Assembly: GCA_028718805.1 (NCBI GenBank)
Contig: JAQUKY010000008.1
Location: forward strand, 1 to 64,000
From: Candidatus Nanoarchaeia archaeon
GTDB lineage: Archaea > Nanobdellota > Nanobdellia > Pacearchaeales > GW2011-AR1
Reading direction: 5' to 3'
Length of the DNA stretch: 64,000 nucleotides
Shown here: positions 31,504 to 40,689 of the stretch, one piece after another
Position numbering within the stretch: the stretch's first letter is position 1
Layout: every line of letters starts with the position of its first letter
Position numbers and translations under genes: made by a program
Notes under the pieces: model-generated
What the model saw: the letters and a program-made list of their open reading frames with translations, nothing else
What the model was told of the DNA's origin: nothing
Database searches by the model: none

Positions 31504-31830
31504 TTATCTTTTTCTTGTTAAATCTAATACTTTTGCTGATTTTCTCCTAAATAACATGAATATTATTGTGAATAACACAAGTATTATCAGGAATTGAATA
31601 ACAAGCCCTGACAAGGCTTCTGTTGAAATTGCCCAATATTTTGTGCTTACTCCAACTAATTGTTGAGCGAATGGGTTTGGGAGCTTACACATGCTCCAGG
31701 CGTATACTGGTGTTGCAACAACAGGAGCAATCTTACATGGAACAATTGGAAATATAAAAGACAGAATAGCTATGGCTACAGCTATAATCAAGCTTTTGTT
31801 CAATACCTTTAATATTCTTGGTGTTTCCAT
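31504..31830 (-). CDS. Small two-TM membrane protein
   Basis: A 108-residue protein with two hydrophobic helices, about residues 13-31 (SLIIAVAIAILSFIFPIVP) and 75-95 (GLVIQFLIILVLFTIIFMLF), joined by an extended loop with two cysteines and prolines (PCKIAPVVATPVYAWSMCKL). The C-terminus is basic (RRKSAKVLDLTRKR). I start at ATG 31830 because a TATA-like atttaaac lies about 25 nt upstream, inside the longer frame. Overall plan matches small pilin-unrelated membrane proteins next to virus-like modules; function unknown. Confidence 0.6.
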   Translation of the reverse strand: METPRILKVLNKSLIIAVAIAILSFIFPIVPCKIAPVVATPVYAWSMCKLPNPFAQQLVGVSTKYWAISTEALSGLVIQFLIILVLFTIIFMLFRRKSAKVLDLTRKR

Positions 31831-32398
31831 GGGTATAAGCCAAGCTAAATAGTTTAAATTTAGCCCATAACACATTCTAAACTACTTGGTTTTCTTGACC
31901 TTTCTTTTTGATTCTTGAAATAATAGTGATCTTTCATAATTTTTACTACTTTTTTCTTTTAGCTTTGCTAGGAAGATACTAGCCTTTTTTAATATATAAA
32001 TCTTATTGTTAGTGGAATACCCTCCTTTTTATTCAATTTCGTATTTTGTCAAAAAATGTGCAAAATATGCATTATTAAGCTATTTTTGCTTAATTTTTAT
32101 GCATTTTTTGCATATTTATGTAGTGAAATTCTTAAGCGATTTTTGCTTAATCTTGACGGTATTTTTTGTTTTTTTATTTATAGATATTCCAGTTATTTTA
32201 TTGATTTTTTAGTTGAATTTCGGGCGGTTTATTAGCTGTTTAAACAGCTTTTTTACAGACTTTTATATTATTTTTGAGTGTTTATAGCTGTTTAAACAAT
32301 GATTTTCATTAAAATTTTGCATTTTTTTATTGTTATTTATCGACGATAAAACAGATTGATGCAGAAAGATTTATAAATATCTATTTTCTAGATTAAAC
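31831..32398. other. AT-rich palindrome-bearing intergenic region
   Basis: About 570 bases between divergent genes. It contains two copies of TTAAGC-N7-GCTTAA (32075-32093 and 32132-32150), TATGCA-N5-TGCATA (32098-32114), a perfect 16-bp palindrome AGCTGTTTAAACAGCT (32234-32249) and a second AGCTGTTTAAACA (32286-32298). A hydrophobic ORF of 68 codons in it (32006-32212) overlaps these repeats and is not convincing. Could hold an operator or a replication-type site. Confidence 0.55.
32234..32298. promoter_or_regulatory. AGCTGTTTAAACAGCT palindromes
   Basis: A 16-bp perfect palindrome and a second 13-base copy 52 bases later lie 100-165 bases before the coiled-coil/HTH gene. Related CTGTTCAAACAG sequences recur inside that gene (for example 32457-32468 and 32643-32726). 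They look like binding sites, most simply for the encoded HTH protein. Confidence 0.5.
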
Positions 32399-33013
32399 AT
32401 GTTTGATTTTTTTAGTAAAAAAGTGAAAAAAGAAGAATTTGAGCAACTTAAACAGGCTGTTCAAACAGGCTTCAACAGTGTTAAACATGATGTTGGTAGC
32501 ACAAGCAAATGGATCAAACATTTAAACAGTAATGATTCTCAGTTAAAAAATGATATTTTTGATATAAAAGAGGAATTATCGTCGGTTAAAGATGAGCTTG
32601 AAAATCTGAAAAACATGCTGGATGTTGTTGCAAACAAACAGGTGTTCAAACAGCGACAAACACTGTTTAATAAACAAACAGCTGTTCAAGGTGTTTTAAA
32701 CACTGTTCAAACAGGTGTTCAAACAGGGTTTTTGGACAATTTATCTACAACTGAAAGGGCAATAATTTTTGTTTTACTACAATCTGATATGAAATTAAGC
32801 TATGAAGATCTCGCTTCAATGCTTGGAAAAAGTAAGGCTACTATCCGAGGCCAGATAAATGCAATAAGACAGAAAAGTGAGGGATTGATAGAAGAACAGA
32901 TTACAAGTAACAATAAGAAGAGGGTATTTATACCTGAAAAAATCAAAGAAATCATATTAAAAAGGAGTAAAGTGAGGGCCAAAAATAATAGCAAAAACAA
33001 GGAAAATGAGTGA
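32399..33013 (+). CDS. Coiled-coil plus HTH protein, paralog A
   Basis: A 204-residue protein: a charged start, a heptad-like coiled coil (about 47-83, LKNDIFDIKEELSSVKDELE), a repetitive linker with VQTG repeats (about 97-111, written by CTGTTCAAACAG-type DNA repeats), a sigma-4/LuxR-like HTH (about 114-160, LSTTERAIIFVLLQ then LSYEDLASMLGKSKATIRGQ) and a basic tail. The HTH-tail order and coiled coil match the gene at 33513 on the opposite strand. Probably a DNA-binding oligomer that binds its own repeats; a regulator, segregation or initiation role are all possible. Confidence 0.7.
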   Translation: MFDFFSKKVKKEEFEQLKQAVQTGFNSVKHDVGSTSKWIKHLNSNDSQLKNDIFDIKEELSSVKDELENLKNMLDVVANKQVFKQRQTLFNKQTAVQGVLNTVQTGVQTGFLDNLSTTERAIIFVLLQSDMKLSYEDLASMLGKSKATIRGQINAIRQKSEGLIEEQITSNNKKRVFIPEKIKEIILKRSKVRAKNNSKNKENE

Positions 33014-33041
33014 AAATAAGGGAAAAATAAGCAAAAATATT

Positions 33042-33240
33042 GAAAAGTGAGGTAAAATAAGGCCAAAATACCCCAAAAAACTAGAAAAGTGAGAGTTAAA
33101 AAGCATATTAAATTAAAGAAAAACCAGTGAAAAATAGTAAAAATAAGAGGGTTTACATGGTTTCCTAAAAAAACCTCAAAAATAGAGAAAAGTGAGCTAT
33201 TTTACAAATCAAAAAAACTTAAAAAATAAGGAAAAGTGAG
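33042..33240 (+). repeat. GAAAAGTGAG direct repeats (iteron-like)
   Basis: Four exact copies of GAAAAGTGAG at 33042-33051, 33084-33093, 33187-33196 and 33231-33240, with weaker relatives nearby, all in the same orientation just after the coiled-coil/HTH gene. Followed at 33419-33439 by a GAGCTTT/AAAGCTC hairpin. The rest of 33241-33512 is AT-rich without ORFs. Spacing is irregular (32, 93, 34 bases), so this is not a CRISPR array. Confidence 0.6.
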
Positions 33241-33512
33241 TTCAAATAAAAGACTAAAAGGTCTAAAGAGAGAGTTTATTGAAAAATAAAAAATTTGAAT
33301 ATTAAGCTCTAAAAACCTAAAATTATAGTATTTTGGGTCATAAAGAGCCATTAGAAAAAATACTAGCTATAGCCAGAATCATATTAAAATCGTTACACCG
33401 AAAGTAATTGAATGTGAGGAGCTTTCTGGTGAAAAGCTCTAAAGTGGTTAGAATTAATTTTGCAAAAGGGCTTATTATTGGCTAAAAAGGCAAAATTTAG
33501 GCATTTTAAGGC

Positions 33513-34193
<681 letters not shown>

Positions 34194-34238
34194 TTGAGGA
34201 CAAGAATTAAGTTTTATTTAAAGATTGTTGTTATTTGA

Positions 34239-34511
34239 TTATTGTTTAGCTTTTTCAGAATATATATCATATACCTTTTGAGAGAGTCTCCACTTAGATC
34301 TTCTTGTAAAAGCTATGCCTTTTGCATTTTTTCTTATAGAAATAATCAGGCCTTTTTCTTTAAGCTCATTTAAAATCCTCTTGACAAATTCCTCATCTCT
34401 TGCAATTTCTCTTGCAATCTCAGCTGTAAATGGCTGTCTTGGAAAAGAATGATATAAAAATGCAAGAATCTGTTCTGCTATCCTATCTTTTTTATTTTTA
34501 CTGAGCCTCAT
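34239..34511 (-). CDS. Winged-helix DNA-binding protein
   Basis: A 90-residue wHTH protein: RIAEQILAFLYHSFPRQPFT (helix 1), AEIAREIARDEEFVKRILNE (helix 2 and recognition helix) and a wing with GLIISIRKNAKGIAFTRRSK. The basic C-terminus includes RRSKWRLSQKVYDIY. The gene lies just upstream of paralog B on the same strand with a 45-base gap. Target unknown. Confidence 0.78.
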   Translation of the reverse strand: MRLSKNKKDRIAEQILAFLYHSFPRQPFTAEIAREIARDEEFVKRILNELKEKGLIISIRKNAKGIAFTRRSKWRLSQKVYDIYSEKAKQ

Positions 34512-34596
34512 TTTGTTTTAATAGAATCTGTTTGACATAATTTTATATAAAGTTAATACCGAATAAGTTTTTAAACTTGATGATGTTAGATATTTA

Positions 34597-36234
34597 ATGA
34601 AAAGGGGAGTAAGAAAGGATAGAAGAAAATTTGATATTAAAAAAACTATTCTTTACAAAATATTGATAGTTTTTGTTGTGATACTCTGTGTCTTAATCCT
34701 TATTTGGGTTGAATTAAAGATTAATGAAAGAGGAAAAGAAAGGGGGTTGAAGGGGGAGTTGGGAACATTAAAATGGGACTTTAATCAAGAAAAAGTTATC
34801 TTAAGTGTTTTAAATTATACTGTTTATAATGATAATCAAACAATTGATGTTAATATAAATTGGAGCTCTGGTAATCAAACAATTAATTCTATTTTTGTTA
34901 AATTTATCAGAACTCAAGGAGATTGTAATTTTACTATCCTGTCTGGTTTCCCTAGTTTTGAGGAAAATGAAACATATGCTATTAACTATGATGCTCCTGC
35001 TTGTACGTGTGCTCCTACTAATTTTGAAAATGTTATGGGTATTAATGTTTATGCTCAGATTCATGTTAACTTAACTCAAACTGGCTTAATTCCAAATATT
35101 ACTTTTTACAAAGATGACTCAAGGCAGAACTTAATTAATCTGGGCCAATATTTTTCTAGTCTGGTTAATGTAAATTATAGTGTTGTTGAAAGCCCAAGTA
35201 ATGAAAATATTTCAGTTAGTTTAGATAATACTGCTAAAAATGTTAGCATATCATTATTAGATTCTTTGTGGTTTGGAAGCCAAAAGTTTAATTTAACTGC
35301 CACATCTGATGATGGAGATGTTTTAAATACGGCTAATTCTGGTGAAAATATGAGTTTTTATCTAATCGTTTTAAATTACACCCGTCCTACTTCAAACAAT
35401 TTTCCAAGTTTTAATAGAACTGCCTGTGATGACTTAGAGTGGGAAGTTAATGACCATTACCATCTTGATATGGAAGATTGTTGGTATGATTTAGATGGAG
35501 ATAGTTTAAGGGGGTATAGATATGGAAATGCAAGCTGGCATACTGGAAATCTGACTATAACCAACGATTCAAATGAACTAACTCTTACTTCAAAAACAGA
35601 TTGGATTGGGGGAGGATATTTTTATGTTTATGCTTCTGATGGAAAAAATGAAAGCCAGGACAGAGTTGATTTTGAAGTATTAGACAATTCTGATGATGGC
35701 AATGGAGACGGGGATGGGGGGAATGGAGGAACAAATAATACAAATACTGCTGCAAGAAATCCTGATATAACTTCCTCAAGTCCGTCTGGCTCTGATGTTT
35801 TTATCTTTCCTGGAAATAAAACCTTTTCAATAACTGCTAGAGATTATGTTTCTATTAAATGGTATTTAAATGGAGCGGTTATTATTGCAGCAGATGACAG
35901 GTTATCTTATGATTTTTCAAAATTAAAAGAAGGAGATATTATTAAAGTGGATGTTATAAATGAAACAAGAGTAGACAGCAAGACTTGGAATATAAAACTT
36001 CAAACTAATGCAGAAGGAGAAACTCCTGTTTTTGATGTTGGTAGCGTTATATTTTATGCTATAATTGCTATTTTAGGGATAATTATAATTCTTGTTATCT
36101 GGTTGTTTTTTATTGAGAAAAATAAAGATAAAGGAAAGATAGGAGTAGGGTTTGGGATTTCTGGTCCAGAGGGCAATGTAAGGGTAAGTGGAGGAAAGGG
36201 CTCTAGTTTAGATTATTTTAACATTCCTGGATAG
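34597..36234 (+). CDS. Large membrane-anchored surface glycoprotein
   Basis: A 545-residue protein with an N-terminal TM/signal anchor (about 20-40, ILIVFVVILCVLILIWVEL), a long extracellular part rich in N-glycosylation sequons (more than 20 NxS/T, such as NYTVY, NQTID, NFTIL, NITFY, NVSIS), an aspartate/glycine linker (DDGNGDGDGGNGGTNNT, about 367-383, possibly calcium-binding), an Ig-like domain and a C-terminal TM helix (about 481-505). The tail inside the cell is glycine-rich. A TATA-like gtttttaaac lies about 25 nt before the ATG, so it is probably leaderless. Likely a cell-surface adhesin or S-layer-associated protein. Confidence 0.75.
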   Translation: MKRGVRKDRRKFDIKKTILYKILIVFVVILCVLILIWVELKINERGKERGLKGELGTLKWDFNQEKVILSVLNYTVYNDNQTIDVNINWSSGNQTINSIFVKFIRTQGDCNFTILSGFPSFEENETYAINYDAPACTCAPTNFENVMGINVYAQIHVNLTQTGLIPNITFYKDDSRQNLINLGQYFSSLVNVNYSVVESPSNENISVSLDNTAKNVSISLLDSLWFGSQKFNLTATSDDGDVLNTANSGENMSFYLIVLNYTRPTSNNFPSFNRTACDDLEWEVNDHYHLDMEDCWYDLDGDSLRGYRYGNASWHTGNLTITNDSNELTLTSKTDWIGGGYFYVYASDGKNESQDRVDFEVLDNSDDGNGDGDGGNGGTNNTNTAARNPDITSSSPSGSDVFIFPGNKTFSITARDYVSIKWYLNGAVIIAADDRLSYDFSKLKEGDIIKVDVINETRVDSKTWNIKLQTNAEGETPVFDVGSVIFYAIIAILGIIIILVIWLFFIEKNKDKGKIGVGFGISGPEGNVRVSGGKGSSLDYFNIPG

Positions 36235-36284
36235 TTATTATCTCTTGTATAAATAATTAAAAACCCCAAAAAACTTAGGAGAAA

Positions 36285-36653
36285 ATGGGAGATGAAGTAA
36301 GAGTTTGTGGGGCCTATAGCTGCGGAAATTGTTATGATGAAACAGAAATATTTAAAAATTCTAATATTTCTAAAGAAAAAAGGATGAGTTTAAGGGGGCC
36401 ATATTGCAGCAAAAGTAATTCTTATGTAACTAATGGGGCTCCATGTAAATTTAATCTAGAGCCAATAAAAAGAGAGGGTTTTTGGGATGATTTGCCTCCT
36501 CTTACCCCTGAAATTGAAAAGAAGATGAGAAAAGCAGAAGCAGAGGCAGAAGGACTAGAAATGGAAACAGAAAATTCAGAACAATTAACTACATCTGCAT
36601 CCCAAGTCCATCCTTTTGGAGAATGGGGGAAAGAACCATTGCATTTTCCTTAA
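36285..36653 (+). CDS. Cysteine-rich N-terminus hypothetical protein
   Basis: A 122-residue protein with six cysteines in its first 55 residues (CGAYSCGNC, PYC, APC), a pattern suggesting a zinc or Fe-S site, followed by a charged helix (EIEKKMRKAEAEAEGLEMET) and a disordered end. No family recognised. It follows the glycoprotein by 50 bases and may share its transcript. Confidence 0.6.
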   Translation: MGDEVRVCGAYSCGNCYDETEIFKNSNISKEKRMSLRGPYCSKSNSYVTNGAPCKFNLEPIKREGFWDDLPPLTPEIEKKMRKAEAEAEGLEMETENSEQLTTSASQVHPFGEWGKEPLHFP

Positions 36654-36742
36654 AATTTGAAATGCATAATTTTATAAAATCTATTTCTTAGTATAAATAA
36701 GCAAAAGGAGATTTCTTAAGTAAGGTATACTTATTGCAAAAT

Positions 36743-39349
36743 ATGGAAAAACAGATTCAAAAATATCCAAGAGCAGAATTAAGAAAAAAGGAGGAATTAA
36801 TGGGAATTTTAGACCCTCTTGTTAAAGAATGGTTTTTTTCCAGATTCAAAGAGTTTTCAGATGCTCAGTTGTATGGGGTAATGAATATTCATGAAAGAAA
36901 AAATATTTTAATTTCTGCTCCAACAGGCAGTACAAAGACTTTAACGGCTTTTCTTAGTATTTTAAATTATTTAGTCAGCTTAGCTAGAAAAAATGAGTTA
37001 GAAGAAAAGGTTTATGCTATTTACGCTTCTCCTTTAAAAGCACTTTCAAATGATATTTTTGTTAATTTAATTAACCCTCTAAAGGAAATAGAGGAATTAG
37101 CAGGCAAACAAGGAATTAGACTACAAAAAATAAGGGTCGGGTTAAGGACAGGAGATACAAGCGTTGCTGAAAGAGCTAAAATGGCAAAACATCCTTCTCA
37201 TATTTATATTACAACTCCTGAAAGTCTTGCAATAAGTTTAACAACTAAAAAATTTATTGAAATGTTTTATAGTGTTGAGTTTGTTATTATAGATGAAATT
37301 CACTCTTTAGGAAATAAAAGAGGGGTTTATTTAAGCATCAGTCTAGAAAGATTAGAAGAGATTAGTAAGATTACTCCTGTGAGGATTGGTTTATCTGCTA
37401 CAATTGCACCTTTAGACGAGGTTGCTAATTTTTTAGCTGGAACAGGCAGGCAATGTTCAATTGCAGAAGTTGAGACTAAGAAAAAAATGGATATTAAGGT
37501 TTTAACTCCTATAACAGATTTAATTGACACAAATCAAGAGGATATGCATTCTTCTCTTTATGGATTAATAGATAAATTAATACAGGAGCATAAGACAACT
37601 GTTGTTTTTACAAACACAAGGGCAGCTACAGAAAGAGTTGTTAATCATTTAAAAGAAATGTTTCCTGAAAATTATATAGAAAATATAGGGGCGCATCATT
37701 CTTCTTTATCAAAAGAGCATAGGTTTGAAATTGAAGAAAAATTAAGAAAAGGAGAATTAAAAGTTGTTGTTACAAGCACTAGTTTAGAAATGGGAATTGA
37801 TATTGGATATATTGACCTTGTTATCTTATTAGGAAGTCCAAAATCTTCTGCCAGAGCTTTGCAGAGAATTGGAAGAGCAGGGCATAAATTACATGATATA
37901 AGCATTGGGAGGTTTATTGTTTTAGACAGGGATGATTTAGTTGAATGCACAGTATTAAGCAAAGAGGCTATTGAAAGAAAAATAGACAAGATACATATTC
38001 CAAAAAATTGTTTGGATGTTTTAAGCCAGCAGATTTATGGAATGTCTATACAAAAAATATGGGACATTAATGAAATGCTTGCGTTAATAAAAAAAAGCTA
38101 TTGTTATAAGGATTTGTCTAGAGAAGACTTTATGGCAGTTATAAGCTATCTGGCAGGAGAATATGCTTTAGAGCACAGAAATGTTTATGCAAAAATCTGG
38201 TATGATAAAGAAACAGGACAGATAGGCAAAAAAGGAAAATTAGCAAGAGTTATTTATATGACTAATATTGGAACTATTCCTGAAGAGAGTTTTATAACTG
38301 TTGTTGTGGGGCAGGGAGAGAAAAAAGGAAGCAAGGTAGGGGTGGTTGATGAGAGTTTTTTAGAAAAAATGAAAATAGGGGATGTTTTTGTTTTAGGAGG
38401 AAAAAAATATCAGTTTATGTACACGAGAGGAATGAAAGCTTATGTTAGGGCAGGAATAAAGAAAAACCCTACTATACCCTCTTGGTTTTCTGAAATGCTT
38501 CCTTTGAGCTTTGATTCTGCACTGGAAATAGGACGGTTCAGAAAATTATTAAATGAAAAGTTTGAGATGAAGAAAAACAAAGAAGAGATTATTGAGTTTA
38601 TTAAGCAGTTTGTTTATTGCCAGGACAGTGTTGCAAAAGGGATTTATAATTATTTTTATGAGCAGTTTAAATTTGCAAAAATCCCTAATTTAAACAGATT
38701 ATTAATTGAATCTTACAAGGGAGAGAAAAATTATGTTATTTTTCATAGTTTATATGGCAGAAGGGTAAATGATGCATTATCGAGAGCAATAGGGTATTTG
38801 ATGGCGCAAAAAGTTGGAAGAGATATTGAAATTGGGATAAATGATAATGGGTTTTATTTTGCTGGTGAAAGCCTGCCAATTGATGAGGCTTTAAAATTCT
38901 TAAATTCTGAAAATCTCAGGGCAATTCTAGAAGAAGCTATTTCAAAAACAGAAATATTAAAGAGAAGATTCAGGCATTGTGCTGCAAGAGCTCTGATGAT
39001 TTTAAGGAATTATAAAGGAAGAAGGAAAACAGTTGGAAGGCAGCAGGTTAGCTCATTTTTGCTGTTAAGTGCAATTAATAAAATTTCAAAAGATTTTCCT
39101 ATTTTAAAAGAAGCAAGAAGAGAAGTTTTGGAAGATTTAATGGATATTGAGAATGCGAAGCAGATTATAAAAAATATCAAAGATGGAAAAATCAATCTTG
39201 AAAGAGTCCAAACCAAACTTCCCAGCCCGTTTGCATTAAATCTAATAATGCAGGGGCATGTGGATTTAATGAGAATTGAGGATAAAATTGAATTCTTAAA
39301 AAGAATGCATCAGGAGCATTTGAAGGAGATTGGGGAGAAAACTGAATAG
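36743..39349 (+). CDS. lhr: Lhr-type ATP-dependent helicase
   Basis: An 868-residue superfamily 2 helicase of the Lhr family, which unwinds DNA or DNA/RNA in archaeal repair. Motifs: SAPTGSTKTLTAF (Walker A near residue 58-66; T replaces the usual G before K), ASPLKALSNDI (Ia), TTPESLAISL, IIDEIHSLGNKRG (II, DEIH), LSATIAP (III), VVFTNTRAATE (IV), VTSTSLEMGIDIG (V) and QRIGRAGHKL (VI). The C-terminal 450 residues are the Lhr-core winged-helix and domain 4. ATG 36743 is favoured over an upstream TTG. Not followed by a related gene. Confidence 0.92.
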   Translation: MEKQIQKYPRAELRKKEELMGILDPLVKEWFFSRFKEFSDAQLYGVMNIHERKNILISAPTGSTKTLTAFLSILNYLVSLARKNELEEKVYAIYASPLKALSNDIFVNLINPLKEIEELAGKQGIRLQKIRVGLRTGDTSVAERAKMAKHPSHIYITTPESLAISLTTKKFIEMFYSVEFVIIDEIHSLGNKRGVYLSISLERLEEISKITPVRIGLSATIAPLDEVANFLAGTGRQCSIAEVETKKKMDIKVLTPITDLIDTNQEDMHSSLYGLIDKLIQEHKTTVVFTNTRAATERVVNHLKEMFPENYIENIGAHHSSLSKEHRFEIEEKLRKGELKVVVTSTSLEMGIDIGYIDLVILLGSPKSSARALQRIGRAGHKLHDISIGRFIVLDRDDLVECTVLSKEAIERKIDKIHIPKNCLDVLSQQIYGMSIQKIWDINEMLALIKKSYCYKDLSREDFMAVISYLAGEYALEHRNVYAKIWYDKETGQIGKKGKLARVIYMTNIGTIPEESFITVVVGQGEKKGSKVGVVDESFLEKMKIGDVFVLGGKKYQFMYTRGMKAYVRAGIKKNPTIPSWFSEMLPLSFDSALEIGRFRKLLNEKFEMKKNKEEIIEFIKQFVYCQDSVAKGIYNYFYEQFKFAKIPNLNRLLIESYKGEKNYVIFHSLYGRRVNDALSRAIGYLMAQKVGRDIEIGINDNGFYFAGESLPIDEALKFLNSENLRAILEEAISKTEILKRRFRHCAARALMILRNYKGRRKTVGRQQVSSFLLLSAINKISKDFPILKEARREVLEDLMDIENAKQIIKNIKDGKINLERVQTKLPSPFALNLIMQGHVDLMRIEDKIEFLKRMHQEHLKEIGEKTE

Positions 39350-39362
39350 AAAGAAGTCTGAA

Positions 39363-39377
39363 CCCTGGCGGGGCTAT
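39363..39377 (+). repeat. CCCTGGCGGGGCTAT element, copy 1
   Basis: A GC-rich 15-mer in the 60-base gap between two convergent genes, identical to 42616-42630 and related to 44447-44459. GC-rich identity of this length is unlikely by chance in this AT-rich sequence. Confidence 0.6.
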
Positions 39378-39410
39378 GTATCATTTTGAGTACTTTTGTG
39401 GGCACTATGG

Positions 39411-40157
39411 CTATTTCTTAGCTATTCCCCATAAATTTAAAATATATTGCTTGTATGTTTCTGCTATATCTTTGCTTTCTATTAATATTGCAGAGGGGTG
39501 ATCTTCAACCCAGTTTATCAATCCAACTCTTTTGCCAAAGACAATAGTCATAACAGGAGATAAGTAATTTACATGGAGGAATTTGTAATTCCAGCCTTTT
39601 CCAACACCGAGTATATTCTTTATTTTAGGATCCTGCAAAGATTTTCTTACTTTTTCTATGTCGTTATAAATTATTTTAACTTGTATTTTTCTTTTTGCTC
39701 TTTCTTTGTGCCACTTCTCCATAAAGAAAGGTAAAATTTCCTCGCTTTTTCTTGAAGCACCCATAACAAAGAACTCTTTTTCTTCTAGCATAAAGTTCAT
39801 AATTGTCTGAAGCCCTTTTTTCCCTTCGTAAACCTCTGTTTTTGTTGTTTCAGTACTGATTTTTCTTTTGATTTTGTCCAATTCAGGCAAAATGTCCTTT
39901 ATTTTTTGTTTTTTATATTCGAGATTTTTGATAATAGTTTCTGGCTCTGCTGCTGAAAAGTATTTTTTAAAATCTTTTGAGATATGGCTTACAAGCCCTT
40001 CTTTTTCAAGTCTTTCTAAAACATCGTATACAGAAGCTCTTGGTATTTCTGCCTTCTTAGCAATTTCTGAAGCCAGAGATTCACTCAAATTAAGCAAAGT
40101 AAGGTAAACCTTAATGTCTATATCATTCAACCCCAAGAGTTTTAATTCTTCTTCCAT
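39411..40157 (-). CDS. TrmB-family transcriptional regulator
   Basis: A 248-residue regulator with an N-terminal wHTH (LGLNDIDIKVYLTLLNLSES, EIAKKAEIPRASVYDVLERL, KEGLVSH), a coiled linker (about 73-100) and a C-terminal TrmB effector-like domain (YEGKKGLQTIMNFML, FFVMGASRKSEEI). TrmB proteins sense sugars and control sugar genes in Thermococcales. A TATA-like gtttaaaaagc precedes the ATG by about 25 nt. No sugar transporter is next to it. Confidence 0.9.
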   Translation of the reverse strand: MEEELKLLGLNDIDIKVYLTLLNLSESLASEIAKKAEIPRASVYDVLERLEKEGLVSHISKDFKKYFSAAEPETIIKNLEYKKQKIKDILPELDKIKRKISTETTKTEVYEGKKGLQTIMNFMLEEKEFFVMGASRKSEEILPFFMEKWHKERAKRKIQVKIIYNDIEKVRKSLQDPKIKNILGVGKGWNYKFLHVNYLSPVMTIVFGKRVGLINWVEDHPSAILIESKDIAETYKQYILNLWGIAKK

Positions 40158-40265
40158 AATTATATAATTTATACTTGCTTTTTAAACCCTTCTATTGTTG
40201 AGTTTTTTCCACAGCAATATTTTAAATACTTCTCTAAGTCCTTACTACTAAGGAGTTACAATAAA

Positions 40266-40682
40266 ATGAAAAATAAACAAACCTATAATCAGGCTTATAA
40301 TGAGAGAAGAATAGATGGAGGTGCTCTCTATTATATAGCAAATGAAAAAGGTATAAAAATCCCTATTGAAAATCCGATTGAAATTTGTATAGATTCAGGA
40401 AATGCTTTAGACAAAAGAGATTTTGATTATAGTAACAATTCAACCAAACTTTTAACTAAAGCTCAATCAGCAATTAAAAGAAAATTCCCTGGAGCAAATT
40501 CATATAAGGAGGTAGAGTTTTGTTTCAAAATTGGAACATGTCATGCAAAATACCAACCTTACTTTTTTTTAAAAGTAGCAACTAATAGAGAAAAAAGTAA
40601 CTTCATACGATATCTTAGTAAGAAAATTAATGATTTAGAAAAAATAGTAAACATTGTCAAAGGAGCAAACACAAAAATATAA
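40266..40682 (+). CDS. Hypothetical 138-residue protein
   Basis: A soluble mixed protein (ERRIDGGALYYIANEKGIKI, KEVEFCFKIGTCHAKYQPYF, ending in a helix FIRYLSKKINDLEKIVNIVK). The FCFKIGTCHAKYQPYFFLKV segment suggests a beta hairpin. Not recognised. It heads a three-gene run with the two larger unknowns that follow; the next start is 8 bases after its stop. Confidence 0.6.
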   Translation: MKNKQTYNQAYNERRIDGGALYYIANEKGIKIPIENPIEICIDSGNALDKRDFDYSNNSTKLLTKAQSAIKRKFPGANSYKEVEFCFKIGTCHAKYQPYFFLKVATNREKSNFIRYLSKKINDLEKIVNIVKGANTKI

Positions 40683-40689
40683 CTGGAAA

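Noticed and set aside
32006..32212. A 68-codon hydrophobic ORF in the intergenic region
   Set aside because: It overlaps the TTAAGC hairpins and is made of T-rich sequence giving F/L/I runs; no ribosome-binding site and no family-like pattern.
33042..33240. Possible CRISPR array
   Set aside because: Repeats are only 10 bases and irregularly spaced, without uniform spacers; no cas1/cas2 in the window.
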